Positions 42,137 to 50,824 are shown, counted from the stretch's first letter. The stretch: DNA of 64,000 bases from Desulfovibrio fairfieldensis (GCF_001553605.1 NZ_CP014229.1:3624501-3688500), one strand, 5' to 3'. Notes: generated by a model from the letters alone, not told the origin. Numbers and translations: made by a program.

Positions 42137-43672
42137 ATGGTGATTCGCCTGTACAGCGGCGGCCTCGAAGGGGTGGACGCCTTTCCGGTGGAAGTCGAGG
42201 TGGATTACGTCCGCCAGGGTCTGCCGGGCTTCAGCCTGGTGGGTCTGGCCGAAACCGAGGTGCGCGAGGCCAGGGACCGCGTCTTTGCCGCGCTCCGAGC
42301 CTGCAATTTCCGGCTGCCCCCGGCGCGGATCACGGTCAACCTGGCCCCGGCCGGGCGGCGCAAGGCCGGAACCGGCTACGATCTGCCGCTGGCCGTGGGT
42401 CTGCTGGCCGCCGCCGGTCTGATCCCCGTGGACAGGGTGCGGGGCCTGTTTTTTATCGGCGAACTTTCATTGACCGGGGCCCTCAAGCCCGTGCGCGGCG
42501 TGCTGCCTCTGGCCATTCTGGCCCGGCGGCGTGAGGCCGCCGGTCTGGTGGCCCCGCCGGACAATGCGGCGGAAGCCGCCGTGGTGCGCGGCCTTCAGGT
42601 CTACGCACCGCGCGATCTGGCCCAGTGCGCGGCCTTTCTGGCCGGAGCCGAAGCCCTGGAAGCCCGGCAACCGGGCGCGCCTCCCGCGCAACCGTCCTTC
42701 CCCATGCCGGATTTCGCGGAGGTCAAAGGTCAGCAAGCCGCCAAGCGCGCTCTGGAAGTGGCCGCCGCCGGAGGGCACAATCTGCTGCTGATCGGGCCGC
42801 CGGGCAGCGGCAAAACCATGCTGGCCCAACGCCTGCCCACCATCCTGCCGCCTCTTTCCTTTGAAGAGGCCCTGGAAGTCACCAAAATCTACAGCGTGGC
42901 GGGCCATCTGCAGCCGGACGCGGGCCTGGTGGCCGCGCGTCCTTTCCGCTCACCGCATCATACGGTTTCGGACGTGGCCCTGGTGGGCGGCGGCAGGCAG
43001 TCCCGGCCCGGCGAGGTCAGCCTGGCCCATCGCGGAGTGCTTTTTCTGGACGAGTTGCCGGAATACAACAAGCCCGCCCTGGAGGCGCTGCGACAGCCCC
43101 TGGAAGACGGCGTGGTGACCGTGGCCCGCGCGGCCCAGAGCATCACCTATCCGGCGGCCTGCATGCTGGTGGCGGCCATGAATCCCTGCCCCTGCGGCTA
43201 TCACGGCGATCCCGCGCATGCCTGCACCTGCCGACCGGAGCAACTGGCCCGCTATCGCAACAAACTCTCAGGTCCGCTGCTGGACCGCATTGATCTGCAT
43301 GTGGAAGTGCCTGCCGTGCCCTATGCGGATTTGCGCGCCACGGAAGGCGGCGTCTCCTCGGCCGAAATGCGGGCCCGCGTGCTGGCCGCGCGCGCCGTGC
43401 AGGAAGAGCGTTTCGCCGGGCTCGCGCCGCGCTGCAACGCGGAACTCTCCGGCGGGCTGCTGGAACGGCATTGCGCCCTGGATGCGGCCGGGCACAGCCT
43501 GATGGAGGCGGCCATGCGCCGTCTGGGCCTTTCCGCGCGGGCCTACACCCGCGTGCTGCGTCTGGCCCGGACCATTGCGGATCTGGCCGGAGCCGGGCGC
43601 ATCAGCGCCGAACATCTGGCCGAGGCCGTGGCCCTGCGCGTGCTGGATCGCGGCGGCAGGGCAGACGCATAA
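42137..43672 (+). CDS. comM: YifB/ComM-type Mg-chelatase-like AAA+ ATPase
   Basis: 511 residues. N-terminal ChlI domain ('FPVEVEVDYVRQGLPGFSLV', 'LNFRLPPARITVNLAPAG'-like) then a AAA+ domain with Walker A 'GPPGSGKT' (about 230), 'HRGVLFLDELPEYNKPALE' and 'MNPCPCGYHGD', and a C-terminal Mg_chelatase_C region. ComM is a helicase that helps branch migration during natural transformation. ATG at 42137 has a weak upstream site; GTG at 42140 is an alternative. Its 3' end contains CAGGGCAGACGCAT, the core of the 25493 element's terminal repeat. Confidence 0.92.
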   Translation: MVIRLYSGGLEGVDAFPVEVEVDYVRQGLPGFSLVGLAETEVREARDRVFAALRACNFRLPPARITVNLAPAGRRKAGTGYDLPLAVGLLAAAGLIPVDRVRGLFFIGELSLTGALKPVRGVLPLAILARRREAAGLVAPPDNAAEAAVVRGLQVYAPRDLAQCAAFLAGAEALEARQPGAPPAQPSFPMPDFAEVKGQQAAKRALEVAAAGGHNLLLIGPPGSGKTMLAQRLPTILPPLSFEEALEVTKIYSVAGHLQPDAGLVAARPFRSPHHTVSDVALVGGGRQSRPGEVSLAHRGVLFLDELPEYNKPALEALRQPLEDGVVTVARAAQSITYPAACMLVAAMNPCPCGYHGDPAHACTCRPEQLARYRNKLSGPLLDRIDLHVEVPAVPYADLRATEGGVSSAEMRARVLAARAVQEERFAGLAPRCNAELSGGLLERHCALDAAGHSLMEAAMRRLGLSARAYTRVLRLARTIADLAGAGRISAEHLAEAVALRVLDRGGRADA

Positions 43673-43748
43673 CCGGCGCAAATGAATTGAACTTACGGCT
43701 TCGTAGCGCGAGGCTGCGAGAGCAGCAGTTACATGGCATATGGTTATA

Positions 43749-43784
43749 AAAGAGCCCCGGCGGGTCAAGGCCGGGGCTCTTTGC
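43749..43784. terminator. Bidirectional terminator
   Basis: AAAGAGCCCCGGC pairs with GCCGGGGCTCTTT between convergent comM and the Hpt gene. Confidence 0.85.
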
Positions 43785-43821
43785 GGATAATGCCGAAAAT
43801 CGTTGTGCGCGCAACAGCGCG

Positions 43822-44160
43822 CTACTGGCTCATAAAGGCCGACATGGTCACCAGCGTATCCGTTACGGCGGAGTCAAAATGGTTCATGGCCGGACCTGTG
43901 TCCGCACCGGCCTTGATGGCCATCTCCAGTTCCAGAGCGGCGGCGGCCAGAGCCTTGGCCCCCAAATTGGCGGCCGCGCCCTTGGTGCTGTGCACCAGCT
44001 GGCGGGCGGTTTCCGTATCGCCGTTTTTCAGGGCCTGTTCCACCTTGGCCGGGCTGTCCCGCTCCGTCTCAATGAATTTTTGCAACAGCTTGACGTACAG
44101 GTCGCGTTTGTTGAGCACGCGGGCAATGGCTTCCTTCCAATCCAGAACTTCCTCGCTCAT
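43822..44160 (-). CDS. Histidine phosphotransfer (Hpt) domain protein
   Basis: 112 residues, all one Hpt four-helix domain. The phospho-acceptor is His57 in 'ARQLVHSTKGAAANLGA', the standard HS.KG..A.LG pattern. It would shuttle phosphate between hybrid kinases and response regulators. ATG at 44160 after AAGAAGGACATC is preferred to an upstream extension. 84 bp downstream of the AAA+ ATPase gene and on the same strand; a separate promoter is likely but readthrough from the fluoride operon cannot be excluded. Confidence 0.85.
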   Translation of the reverse strand: MSEEVLDWKEAIARVLNKRDLYVKLLQKFIETERDSPAKVEQALKNGDTETARQLVHSTKGAAANLGAKALAAAALELEMAIKAGADTGPAMNHFDSAVTDTLVTMSAFMSQ

Positions 44161-44244
44161 GATGTCCTTCTTAGCGTGGTTTGGTGAAAAAACGGATATG
44201 CTGTCCGGGAATGATGCCAGCAAGACCGGCCCATGACAAGGTCT

Positions 44245-45705
44245 TTATGCCGGACGCGTCCGGTATGGCGTTTGACGCGCTTCCGCTGCTTTCCTCTCTT
44301 GCGGCGGACGTTTGCGAAGCACGCGCAGGGCATTTGTGAAATCCTCTCGGGTAACACGGATGCTCTGCAGGCTTTCGTCCGGGATTCTTTCGCTGGAACG
44401 GAGCAGCATGTCCAGAGGCATCATCCTGCGCAATGCGGCATAGGCGGCTTCCCGCACGAGGAAAGCCAGTTCAGCGCCCGTATATCCGGCCAGACGCGCG
44501 GCCATGGCGGAAAAATCCACTGAATTCGCCAGAGGCAGACCACGCGCATGGATGGCAAGGATTTTCGCGCGTCCTCCGGCATCGGGTCTGCCAATGGGGA
44601 TGATTTTGTCAAAACGGCCCGGGCGTAGCAAGGCGGAGTCCAACAGGTCCAGGCGGTTGGTCGCGCCCAGGATAAAAACCCTCCCCCCATCCTGAACGCC
44701 GTCCATCAGCGTCAGCAACTGCGCGGTAAACTTGGCGTCAAGGCGCAGACTTTCGGCGGAAGAGCGGGATTGCGCAATGGCGTCAATCTCATCGAAAAAA
44801 ATAATTGCCGGTTGCGCCTTCTGTGCCCGCGCGAAAACATCTCTGAGTTTTTCCTCGGATTCGCCATGCCATTTGGTCACCAGTTCAGGCCCGTTGATCG
44901 GGATGAAGGCAGCGCTGCTTTCCGTGGCCAGGGCTCTGGCCAAAAGCGTTTTGCCGCAGCCGGGCGGGCCATGCAGCAGGCAGCCCCTGGACGGCATGAT
45001 GCCGAGATGGCGCAGTATTTCAGGGTGCCGCAAAGGGAGCTCCACCTCTTCGCGTAATGCCCGCACCGCATCGTCGAGTCCGCCGATATCGGCATAGCGT
45101 GCGGGCCGCACGCGTGTTTTTTCCGCCTGTTTCTCTCCGGCCCCGGACGTGCTCCGAATGTCGGGCGCGGGCTTTGGGGATGCGGGGTTCCGGCCGGGAC
45201 TGCGGCAGATTTCCGCCGCCTTTGCCGCCAGGACATCGGCCGAGAAATGCGGGCAAAGCGTGAGATGAAGCCGCGCGGCCTCCTTTTCCAGCCGTGCCCG
45301 CAATGCGTCCCCATCCGTTTCACGGGCTTCGGGGAGCATATGGGCGAGAAACAGACAGCCCCAGTCCCAGCCGTGCAACGGCGAACAATGTTTTGCATCC
45401 GTATGGCCGCGCGAGCAATCATGGACGTGCAACACATCTTTCAGGCCGTTATCGTCCACGTCCGCGTTGTTGACACGCAACGCGGCCCCGGGCCGCAAAC
45501 GAACCATTTCCCAAAGTTCGAACAGGCTGTCGCGCCAGGCTGCCGCTTTTTCCAGCGGCAGGCGCAATGTCGCCCGTCTTTCGGGTAGAAAGCGTCGATC
45601 AAAGCCGGGCATGTTCCATGCCGCCGCCAATGCGGGGTCAGCATCCGCCGCTTCGTCCGGAGGAAACTCCAGAAGCAGAAAAACGGGTTTATCCACTGGT
45701 TTCAT
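44245..45705 (-). CDS. Cdc48/FtsH-like AAA+ ATPase in a fluoride operon
   Basis: 486 residues. C-terminal AAA module (about 205-440): 'YADIGGLDDAVRALREEVEL', Walker A 'GPPGCGKT', Walker B 'IIFFDEIDAI', sensor 'GATNR' and arginine finger region 'RPGRFDK'. The N-terminal ~190 residues are unlike known substrate-binding domains and include a His/Cys-rich patch 'HDCSRGHTDAKHCSPLHGWD'. It has no protease domain or membrane helix. ATG at 45705 overlaps the DUF190 stop by 4 bp, so it is translationally coupled to a fluoride-riboswitch operon. A role in refolding or disassembling fluoride-damaged proteins is a hypothesis only. Confidence 0.85.
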   Translation of the reverse strand: MKPVDKPVFLLLEFPPDEAADADPALAAAWNMPGFDRRFLPERRATLRLPLEKAAAWRDSLFELWEMVRLRPGAALRVNNADVDDNGLKDVLHVHDCSRGHTDAKHCSPLHGWDWGCLFLAHMLPEARETDGDALRARLEKEAARLHLTLCPHFSADVLAAKAAEICRSPGRNPASPKPAPDIRSTSGAGEKQAEKTRVRPARYADIGGLDDAVRALREEVELPLRHPEILRHLGIMPSRGCLLHGPPGCGKTLLARALATESSAAFIPINGPELVTKWHGESEEKLRDVFARAQKAQPAIIFFDEIDAIAQSRSSAESLRLDAKFTAQLLTLMDGVQDGGRVFILGATNRLDLLDSALLRPGRFDKIIPIGRPDAGGRAKILAIHARGLPLANSVDFSAMAARLAGYTGAELAFLVREAAYAALRRMMPLDMLLRSSERIPDESLQSIRVTREDFTNALRVLRKRPPQERKAAEARQTPYRTRPA

Positions 45706-46019
45706 TCCTCTCCGGTAATGCCGTATTCAATGGGGGTTTTCATATAGAAAACCTTCAGCCCTTCTTTGCTGATCCGGGTAAAAAGCTCGTCCGTTTTGTC
45801 CGCGCTGAGCGCCATGGTCACTTCAATGGGCTGCTCTCCTGTTTCAAAGAAACGCGCGGACTGGTATTTCCCGTCGCGTCCGTAGCCGCCCTGGGCCACG
45901 CTGACGGTCACGCCGCTCACGCCCAGTTGTTTCGCCTCTTTCGTCAGCCACTCCGCGATGCTGAGCAATCCGTGTGTGCGCTTCAGTTGCGTGAAGAAAA
46001 CCAATTGATAGCCGTGCAT
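45702..46019 (-). CDS. DUF190 family protein
   Basis: 105 residues of the DUF190 family, small PII-like alpha/beta proteins often encoded beside crcB. Seen: 'LVFFTQLKRTHGLLSIAEWL', 'GVSGVTVSVAQGGYGRDG' and 'LPIEVTMALSADKTDELF'-like 'QPIEVTMALSADKTDELFTR'. ATG at 46019 with AAGGAG upstream, 108 bp after crcB. It may regulate the fluoride channel or bind a nucleotide; family biochemistry is not settled. The following ATPase start overlaps its stop. Confidence 0.88.
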   Translation of the reverse strand: MHGYQLVFFTQLKRTHGLLSIAEWLTKEAKQLGVSGVTVSVAQGGYGRDGKYQSARFFETGEQPIEVTMALSADKTDELFTRISKEGLKVFYMKTPIEYGITGEE

Positions 46020-46127
46020 GGTCTTGTCTCCTTGCAGAGCCGTTTATCTTTAGGAAAGCCGGCCTGCTCCTGCAGACTCTTGGGGAAATCCCGGACGCGC
46101 TTATGACGGATTCAGATATTGAGCCTT

Positions 46128-46511
46128 CTAAAAGAGACGCCTGACCAGGGCGAAGGAACCCATGCCCAGAAAAACCATCAGCAGCGAACCGCCCACATGC
46201 AAGGTGATTGCGCCGCAGGCCCAGCCGAAACGCTGGGCCTGCAACAGCGTCGCGACTTCCGCCGAAAACGTGGAAAAGGTGGTCAACGCGCCCAAAAAGC
46301 CGGTGATGCAGAGCAAGCGCCATTCCGGGGCCAGGGGAAATGTGTAAAAAATGCCCAGCGCCGCTCCCATGCAGTAGCTTCCGAGCAGGTTGGCCGCCAA
46401 TGTTCCCAAGGGTATCACCGGAAATACGGAATTGAGCGCGAGGCCGAGCAACCAGCGAAGTGTGGCTCCCCCGGATGCCCCGACGCACACGGCCAGTATG
46501 GATTTGATCAT
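46128..46511 (-). CDS. crcB: Fluoride channel Fluc/CrcB
   Basis: 127 residues, four transmembrane helices of the dual-topology fluoride channel that lowers cytosolic fluoride. Family motifs: '[13 protein letters not shown]', '[18 protein letters not shown]' (conserved Asn), and '[16 protein letters not shown]' (TTFST sodium/fluoride box). Full length; a single gene implies a homodimer. ATG at 46511 with GAGGGGAG upstream, 42 bp after eno. Under the fluoride riboswitch at 47939-47990. Confidence 0.95.
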   Translation of the reverse strand: MIKSILAVCVGASGGATLRWLLGLALNSVFPVIPLGTLAANLLGSYCMGAALGIFYTFPLAPEWRLLCITGFLGALTTFSTFSAEVATLLQAQRFGWACGAITLHVGGSLLMVFLGMGSFALVRRLF

Positions 46512-46553
46512 CTGTGACAGCTCCCCTCGAAAAAGAATGGTCTGCCCGTGCGT

Positions 46554-47843
46554 CTAACGGGTTGCGACAAAAGCGTTTTTCCCGGCGTAAACGGCGCTTG
46601 CCCCCAAGGCGCGTTCAATCCGCATGAGTTGATTGTATTTTTCCACCCGTTCGCCCCGGCAGGGAGCGCCGGTTTTCAAATGCCCCGTTTCCAGGGCCAC
46701 GGTCATGTCGGCAATGAAGCTGTCCACGGTTTCTCCGCTTCGGTGTGAGACAAAAGCGCCCCAGCCGTTGCGCCGGCAGAGCCGCACGGCGTCGATGGTT
46801 TCGCTGAGCGTGCCGATCTGGTTGAGTTTGATCAGCGCCGCATTGGCGGTATGCTCTTTAATGCCTCGCTCGATATAGCGGACGTTGGTGACGAAAATAT
46901 CATCGCCCACCAGTTCCACATGACGCCCCAGCGTGTTGCAGAGCATGGCCCAGCCGTCCCAGTCGTCCTCGGCCAGACCGTCTTCCAGCAGAACCACGGG
47001 AAAATCCCGCAGAATGGCGGCATAGTATTCCGTCATTTCTTCAGCGCTGAGAGCGCGTTTCTCCGTCCTGAGATGATAGAGCCCGTCCCTGTGAAAGGCT
47101 GTGGCCGCCGGGTCCATGCAGACGGCGATATCTTCGCCCGGCCGGTAACCGGCTTTTTCCACAGCCCGGAGGATCAGTTCCAGCGGCTGCCGGTTGGAGG
47201 AAACCGAGGGGGCGAAACCCCCTTCGTCTCCCACTCCGGCGGAAAGGCCGCGATCCAGCAACACGTTCCGCAGGGCCTGATAGACTTCGCTGCCCCAGCG
47301 CACGGCGTCGCGCAGGGAAGGCGCGCCCAGAGGAGCGATCATGTACTCTTGAAAATCCGCCCCTTGCCAGCGGGCATGCACCCCGCCGTTCAGGATGTTC
47401 ATGCAGGGCACGGGCATGAGGCTGGCTCCGGTGCCGCCCAGATAGGCGTAGAGCGGGAGGCCGGCCGACAGGGCCGCCAGGCGGCAGACCGCCAGGGAAA
47501 CGCCGAGCAGGGCGTTGGCCCCCAGGCGCGATTTGTTCGCCGTGCCGTCCAGAGTGACGAGAGTGTTGTCAATGCCGCGTTGATCCCGGCAATCCATGCC
47601 CCGCACGGCGGAGCATATTTCACCACAGACCGCCGCCACGGCGCCAGACACCCCTTTGCCCCCGAACCGTTGTTTGTCGCCGTCGCGCCGTTCCACGGCC
47701 TCCCGCGTGCCCGTGCTCGCGCCGGAGGGGACGGCGGCCCGCGCGCGCAGGCCCGCATCGGATACAAGTTCCACCTCGACAGTGGGATTGCCTCGCGAAT
47801 CAAGAATCTCCATAGCTGTCACTGTGGCAATCTGGAACGTCAT
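46554..47843 (-). CDS. eno: Enolase, divergent copy in fluoride operon
   Basis: 429 residues, phosphopyruvate hydratase of glycolysis and a classical fluoride target. Seen: 'MEILDSRGNPTVEVELV', 'SGASTGTREAVERRDGD', 'SAGVGDEGGFAP', metal site 'GDDIFVTN', catalytic 'LIKLNQIGT' and 'SHRSGET'. Deviations from common enolases include 'NGGVHARWQGADFQEYMI' in the substrate loop and 'ETVDSFIADMTV'. ATG at 47843 follows GGAGGACACC. First gene after a fluoride riboswitch and terminator, with crcB 42 bp downstream. It may be a second, fluoride-induced replacement for the housekeeping enzyme, which is not in the window. Confidence 0.93.
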   Translation of the reverse strand: MTFQIATVTAMEILDSRGNPTVEVELVSDAGLRARAAVPSGASTGTREAVERRDGDKQRFGGKGVSGAVAAVCGEICSAVRGMDCRDQRGIDNTLVTLDGTANKSRLGANALLGVSLAVCRLAALSAGLPLYAYLGGTGASLMPVPCMNILNGGVHARWQGADFQEYMIAPLGAPSLRDAVRWGSEVYQALRNVLLDRGLSAGVGDEGGFAPSVSSNRQPLELILRAVEKAGYRPGEDIAVCMDPAATAFHRDGLYHLRTEKRALSAEEMTEYYAAILRDFPVVLLEDGLAEDDWDGWAMLCNTLGRHVELVGDDIFVTNVRYIERGIKEHTANAALIKLNQIGTLSETIDAVRLCRRNGWGAFVSHRSGETVDSFIADMTVALETGHLKTGAPCRGERVEKYNQLMRIERALGASAVYAGKNAFVATR

Positions 47844-47872
47844 GGTGTCCTCCTTCATGGTGATTGCATAAC

Positions 47873-47908
47873 GAAAAAGGAGCCGCGCCCTGCCTGGCGC
47901 GGCTCCTT
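47873..47908 (-). terminator. Terminator / expression platform of the eno fluoride riboswitch
   Basis: On the minus strand AGGAGCCGCGCC pairs with GGCGCGGCTCCT followed by TTTTTC, between aptamer and eno. Fluoride binding should prevent its formation. Confidence 0.9.
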
Positions 47909-47938
47909 GCACAATATTCTCCCGCCGCCGCCGAAGCG

Positions 47939-47990
47939 CTGGCAGGAGTCATCAACGAATGCGGTTTTATGGGGGACCCCATCCCCGTTG
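47939..47990 (-). ncRNA. Fluoride riboswitch (crcB motif) upstream of eno-crcB
   Basis: On the minus strand: GGGGATGGGGTCCCCC (P1 with GAUGG), ATAAAACCGCA, then TTGATGACTCCTGCC. These are the conserved features of the fluoride aptamer, including the CUGAUGACUCCU-type 3' segment. Promoter starts just upstream. Confidence 0.95.
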
Positions 47991-47995
47991 CCTTG

Positions 47996-48023
47996 AATAT
48001 ATCCGGTGGGATGAAAAAGTAAA
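47996..48023 (-). promoter_or_regulatory. Promoter of the eno fluoride operon
   Basis: Minus strand -35 TTTACT, 16-bp spacer, -10 TATATT. Transcription would begin at the aptamer's 5' edge. Confidence 0.7.
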
Positions 48024-48066
48024 CCGTGCGGTCCGCCTGTTGCGGGCACGCGCGGGAAGTCCGCCG

Positions 48067-49266
48067 TCACGGCCTGTTTTTCATGCTGACGCCCAGATAC
48101 AGGGGAAGCGCGCAGAGCTGCGCTGCCACGGAAAACGCCGCCAGATACGCCGGTTGCATATCGTATAGCCAGCCCATCAGCCAACTGCCCAGAAACCAGC
48201 TCAGACCGAAACAGGATTCGAAAATGCCGAAGTTGGTGGAGCGTTTTTCCTTGGATGTAAGCGTCACCACGGCGGCCTTGAGGATGGATTCCTGCGCGCC
48301 CATACCGATACCCCACAGCGCGACGCCGACAAGGATGCTCCCGAGAGAGGCGGAGCAAAACACGAATATGGGGAAAAATGCCGCCATGAGGCCGGAAAAA
48401 ATCAGGGTTTTGAAGCGGAAGCGGTCATAGAGCCAGCCGAAGAGCAGCGCGGCGAAGGCGTCCGCCAGCATGGCCAGCGCGTAGAGCAGGGGCAGTGCGT
48501 CGCCCTGGATGACGTTCTGGCGGGAAACATGCAGCGTGATCAGAGGAAAATCCACAAATCCCAAAGCGAAAAACATGATCCCGAATATGTAGAGAAGAAA
48601 CCCGCTCCGGTTCGCGCCGCTATTTTGCCGTGCGCCCGCCTCTTCAAAATGTCCCGGGTCCGGGAAATGCCGGCGCGCCAGGAAGAGCCAGGCCATGGTC
48701 AAAAGCGCCGGGATGCCCAGGGCCGCGAAGCAGAGCGCGTAGGCCGTCCGCGGTTCGGCGTCGCTCTTGAACCAGAGAATGCCGAACAGGAATACCGGCC
48801 CCAGAAACGCGCCTATTTGATCGAGAAATTCCTGCACGGCAAAAGCCTTGCCCACGCCTACCCGGGTGGCCGCAAAGGAGAGAAGCGTATTTTTAGCGGG
48901 CTGGCGTATGGCTTTACCGGTGCGTTCCAGAATGATCAGCAGGCAGGCCCAGAACCAGCCGTTTTCCGGCACGAGCGCCAGAAAGGGAATGGCGACCATG
49001 TTGACGCCGTACCCCAGCATGGTCATCCCCCAATAGTGTTTTGTCTTGTCGGCGATGATTCCGGTCGCGAGCCTGAGCGCATAGCCGATGCATTCGCCGA
49101 AGCCGGTGGCAAAGCCGAGTGCGGTGGCCGAAGCGCCGAGCAGGGGAAGATATGCCCCGTAAATGCTGCGTGCCCCTTCGTGGGTCATGTCCGCGAACAG
49201 ACTGACAATGCCCATGAGCACGACAAAGACAACCGCCGGCGACGCATTCCGCAAACGTGACAACAT
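48067..49266 (-). CDS. MFS transporter under fluoride riboswitch control
   Basis: 399 residues, about 12 transmembrane helices. MFS sequence features such as 'GIVSLFADMTHEGARSIYGA', 'GFATGFGECIGYALRLATG' and 'GWLYDRFRFKTLIFSGL' recall the DHA-like group of fluoride-riboswitch-associated permeases. ATG at 49266 with GGGGGGAACGG upstream is the start, because an upstream extension crosses GC-poor leader sequence. Regulated by a riboswitch 110 bp upstream. Could export fluoride or a fluoride-induced toxic metabolite; not established. Confidence 0.88.
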   Translation of the reverse strand: MLSRLRNASPAVVFVVLMGIVSLFADMTHEGARSIYGAYLPLLGASATALGFATGFGECIGYALRLATGIIADKTKHYWGMTMLGYGVNMVAIPFLALVPENGWFWACLLIILERTGKAIRQPAKNTLLSFAATRVGVGKAFAVQEFLDQIGAFLGPVFLFGILWFKSDAEPRTAYALCFAALGIPALLTMAWLFLARRHFPDPGHFEEAGARQNSGANRSGFLLYIFGIMFFALGFVDFPLITLHVSRQNVIQGDALPLLYALAMLADAFAALLFGWLYDRFRFKTLIFSGLMAAFFPIFVFCSASLGSILVGVALWGIGMGAQESILKAAVVTLTSKEKRSTNFGIFESCFGLSWFLGSWLMGWLYDMQPAYLAAFSVAAQLCALPLYLGVSMKNRP

Positions 49267-49349
49267 GTCCGTTCCCCCCTTTTTGCAGTAACAAGCCGCG
49301 CCGCCCATCCTTTTTTTTGCCATGTCCGGCGGGGAGGGGCGCCACGGCA

Positions 49350-49391
49350 AATAAAAATGACTCCCGCCGACATTTGTCAGGCAGGAGTCAT
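49350..49391 (-). terminator. Terminator of the MFS fluoride riboswitch
   Basis: GACTCCTGCC pairs with GGCGGGAGTC, followed by ATTTTTATTT on the minus strand. Its 5' arm is the aptamer's CUGAUGACUCCUGCC segment, so aptamer and terminator exclude one another. Confidence 0.92.
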
Positions 49392-49428
49392 CAGCACAGC
49401 ATGCGGTTCAAGGGGAACTCCATCCCCA
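49379..49428 (-). ncRNA. Fluoride riboswitch upstream of the MFS transporter gene
   Basis: Minus strand: GGGGATGGAGTTCCCC, TTGAACCGCATGCTGTGC, TGATGACTCCTGCC. Matches the fluoride aptamer pattern and shares the P3-type GCA/UGC helix. Confidence 0.95.
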
Positions 49429-49435
49429 TGAAAGA

Positions 49436-49464
49436 ATCCTATCCCTGCCTGGGACCGGCGGCAA
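49436..49464 (-). promoter_or_regulatory. Promoter of the MFS riboswitch transcript
   Basis: Minus strand -35 TTGCCG, 17-bp spacer, -10 TAGGAT, directly ahead of the aptamer. Confidence 0.7.
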
Positions 49465-49597
49465 GGGAAATGTTCGCGGCGTCAGCGGATCGCCGGACGG
49501 GCGAACAGTGTGAATGGTACATCCCGCCGCGTGGTGTGCAAGTATGAGACGGTTACCCTGCCAGGCTCTGAGTAGGCGCTTTTAATGGGGGCTGAGC

Positions 49598-50812
49598 CTA
49601 ATAGGTCAGGGCCTCGGGCAGCAGGCAGAAATTGGCAGGCGCGCCCGGCGTCAGGCGGCCCGCCCCGGACCCGCCCAGGCCCAGCGCCGCCGCGCCGTTG
49701 ACCGTGAGCAGGCGCACCAGGGCCTCGGGCGGCACGTCCAGGCTTTCGCGCAGATAGACGGCCTCCTGGCGCACGTCCAGGTCGGTATTGGACGTCAGGC
49801 CGTCCGTGCCCAGGCAGAGCAGGCCGCCGCTTTCCATCAGGGCGCGCACCGGCGGCGCGCCCACGCCCAGATTGCGGTTGGAGCGCGGGCAGAGGCAGAG
49901 GGCCGTGCCCCCGGCGGCCAGCACTTCCACTTCCTGGGCATCCAGTTGCGCGCCGTGCACGGCCAGCGCGCCCGGTCCCAGCAGGCCGAGGCCGGCCGCG
50001 TAGGCCAGGGGCCGCATGCCCGGCGGCCGCCAGCCCTCGGGCAGCACCGTGCCCGCGTAGCAGTCGTACAGGGGACCGTCTCCGCTGGTCAGCAGCCGGG
50101 TTTCTTCCGGCGATTCCGCCAGATGAAAGCTGAAAACCGTGTTGTGCCGGGCGCAGTGGTCCCGCGCGGCGCGCAGCACCTCCGGCGCGGTGGAGTACAG
50201 GGCATGTCCGGCCGGAGCGCAGCGCCCGGCCAGGGCCGGGTCCGCCGCCAGTTCGTCGCGGCAGCGCGGCGGCCAGGGGCGCTCGCCGTCGATAAAGGGC
50301 GGCCCGAAGCCGAACCATTCGCAGAAATGGCTCACTCCCACTCCGGCCTCGCGGCAGGCCCGGTCCACCAGAGCCACGCCGCCCCGCAGGGAACCGGCCA
50401 CATCCCCTACGTGCAGGGCTCCGGTAGCGGCCAGGCTTTCGCAGGCGCTTTCCGCGGCCGCGGCCACTTCGGCGGCTGTTGACGCGCCCAGCTGGGGAAT
50501 CATGCTGGCAAGCCAGGCCGTGAAGCCCTTGCCCCAGAGCGTGCGCCCGGCCAGATAGGAAAGCTGGATGTGGGCATGGGCATTGATGCAGGCCGGGACC
50601 AGGCAGACCGGCCCCACGTCGCGCACCCGCGCGCCTGCGGGCAGGCGGGCGTTCTTCCAGGGCAGCACGTCTTCCACCAGGCCGTCGCGCACCAGCAGCA
50701 CGGCGTTGTCGATTTTTTTCAGGGCCGCGAAAAGCCGCGCGCCCCGGGCCGGACTTTCGCCGGTCAGGGGCACAATGGTTCTGGCCCGGATGGCCAGGAC
50801 GGAGGCGGGCAC
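49598..50812 (-). CDS. Metal-dependent amidohydrolase (deaminase-like)
   Basis: 404 residues of the MtaD/guanine-deaminase-like amidohydrolase class. Metal ligands visible: 'NAHAHIQLSYL' (HxH), His in 'FSFHLAESPEET', His in 'LAVHGAQLD' and Asp in 'LGTDGLTSN'. The substrate (adenosine, methylthioadenosine or another amine/amide) cannot be decided. GTG at 50812 preceded by GAGG, 12 bp after the yitT-like stop, so the two are probably cotranscribed. Nearby AzgA-type purine uptake makes a purine substrate plausible. Confidence 0.85.
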   Translation of the reverse strand: MPASVLAIRARTIVPLTGESPARGARLFAALKKIDNAVLLVRDGLVEDVLPWKNARLPAGARVRDVGPVCLVPACINAHAHIQLSYLAGRTLWGKGFTAWLASMIPQLGASTAAEVAAAAESACESLAATGALHVGDVAGSLRGGVALVDRACREAGVGVSHFCEWFGFGPPFIDGERPWPPRCRDELAADPALAGRCAPAGHALYSTAPEVLRAARDHCARHNTVFSFHLAESPEETRLLTSGDGPLYDCYAGTVLPEGWRPPGMRPLAYAAGLGLLGPGALAVHGAQLDAQEVEVLAAGGTALCLCPRSNRNLGVGAPPVRALMESGGLLCLGTDGLTSNTDLDVRQEAVYLRESLDVPPEALVRLLTVNGAAALGLGGSGAGRLTPGAPANFCLLPEALTY

Positions 50813-50824
50813 GGCGGGCCTCGG

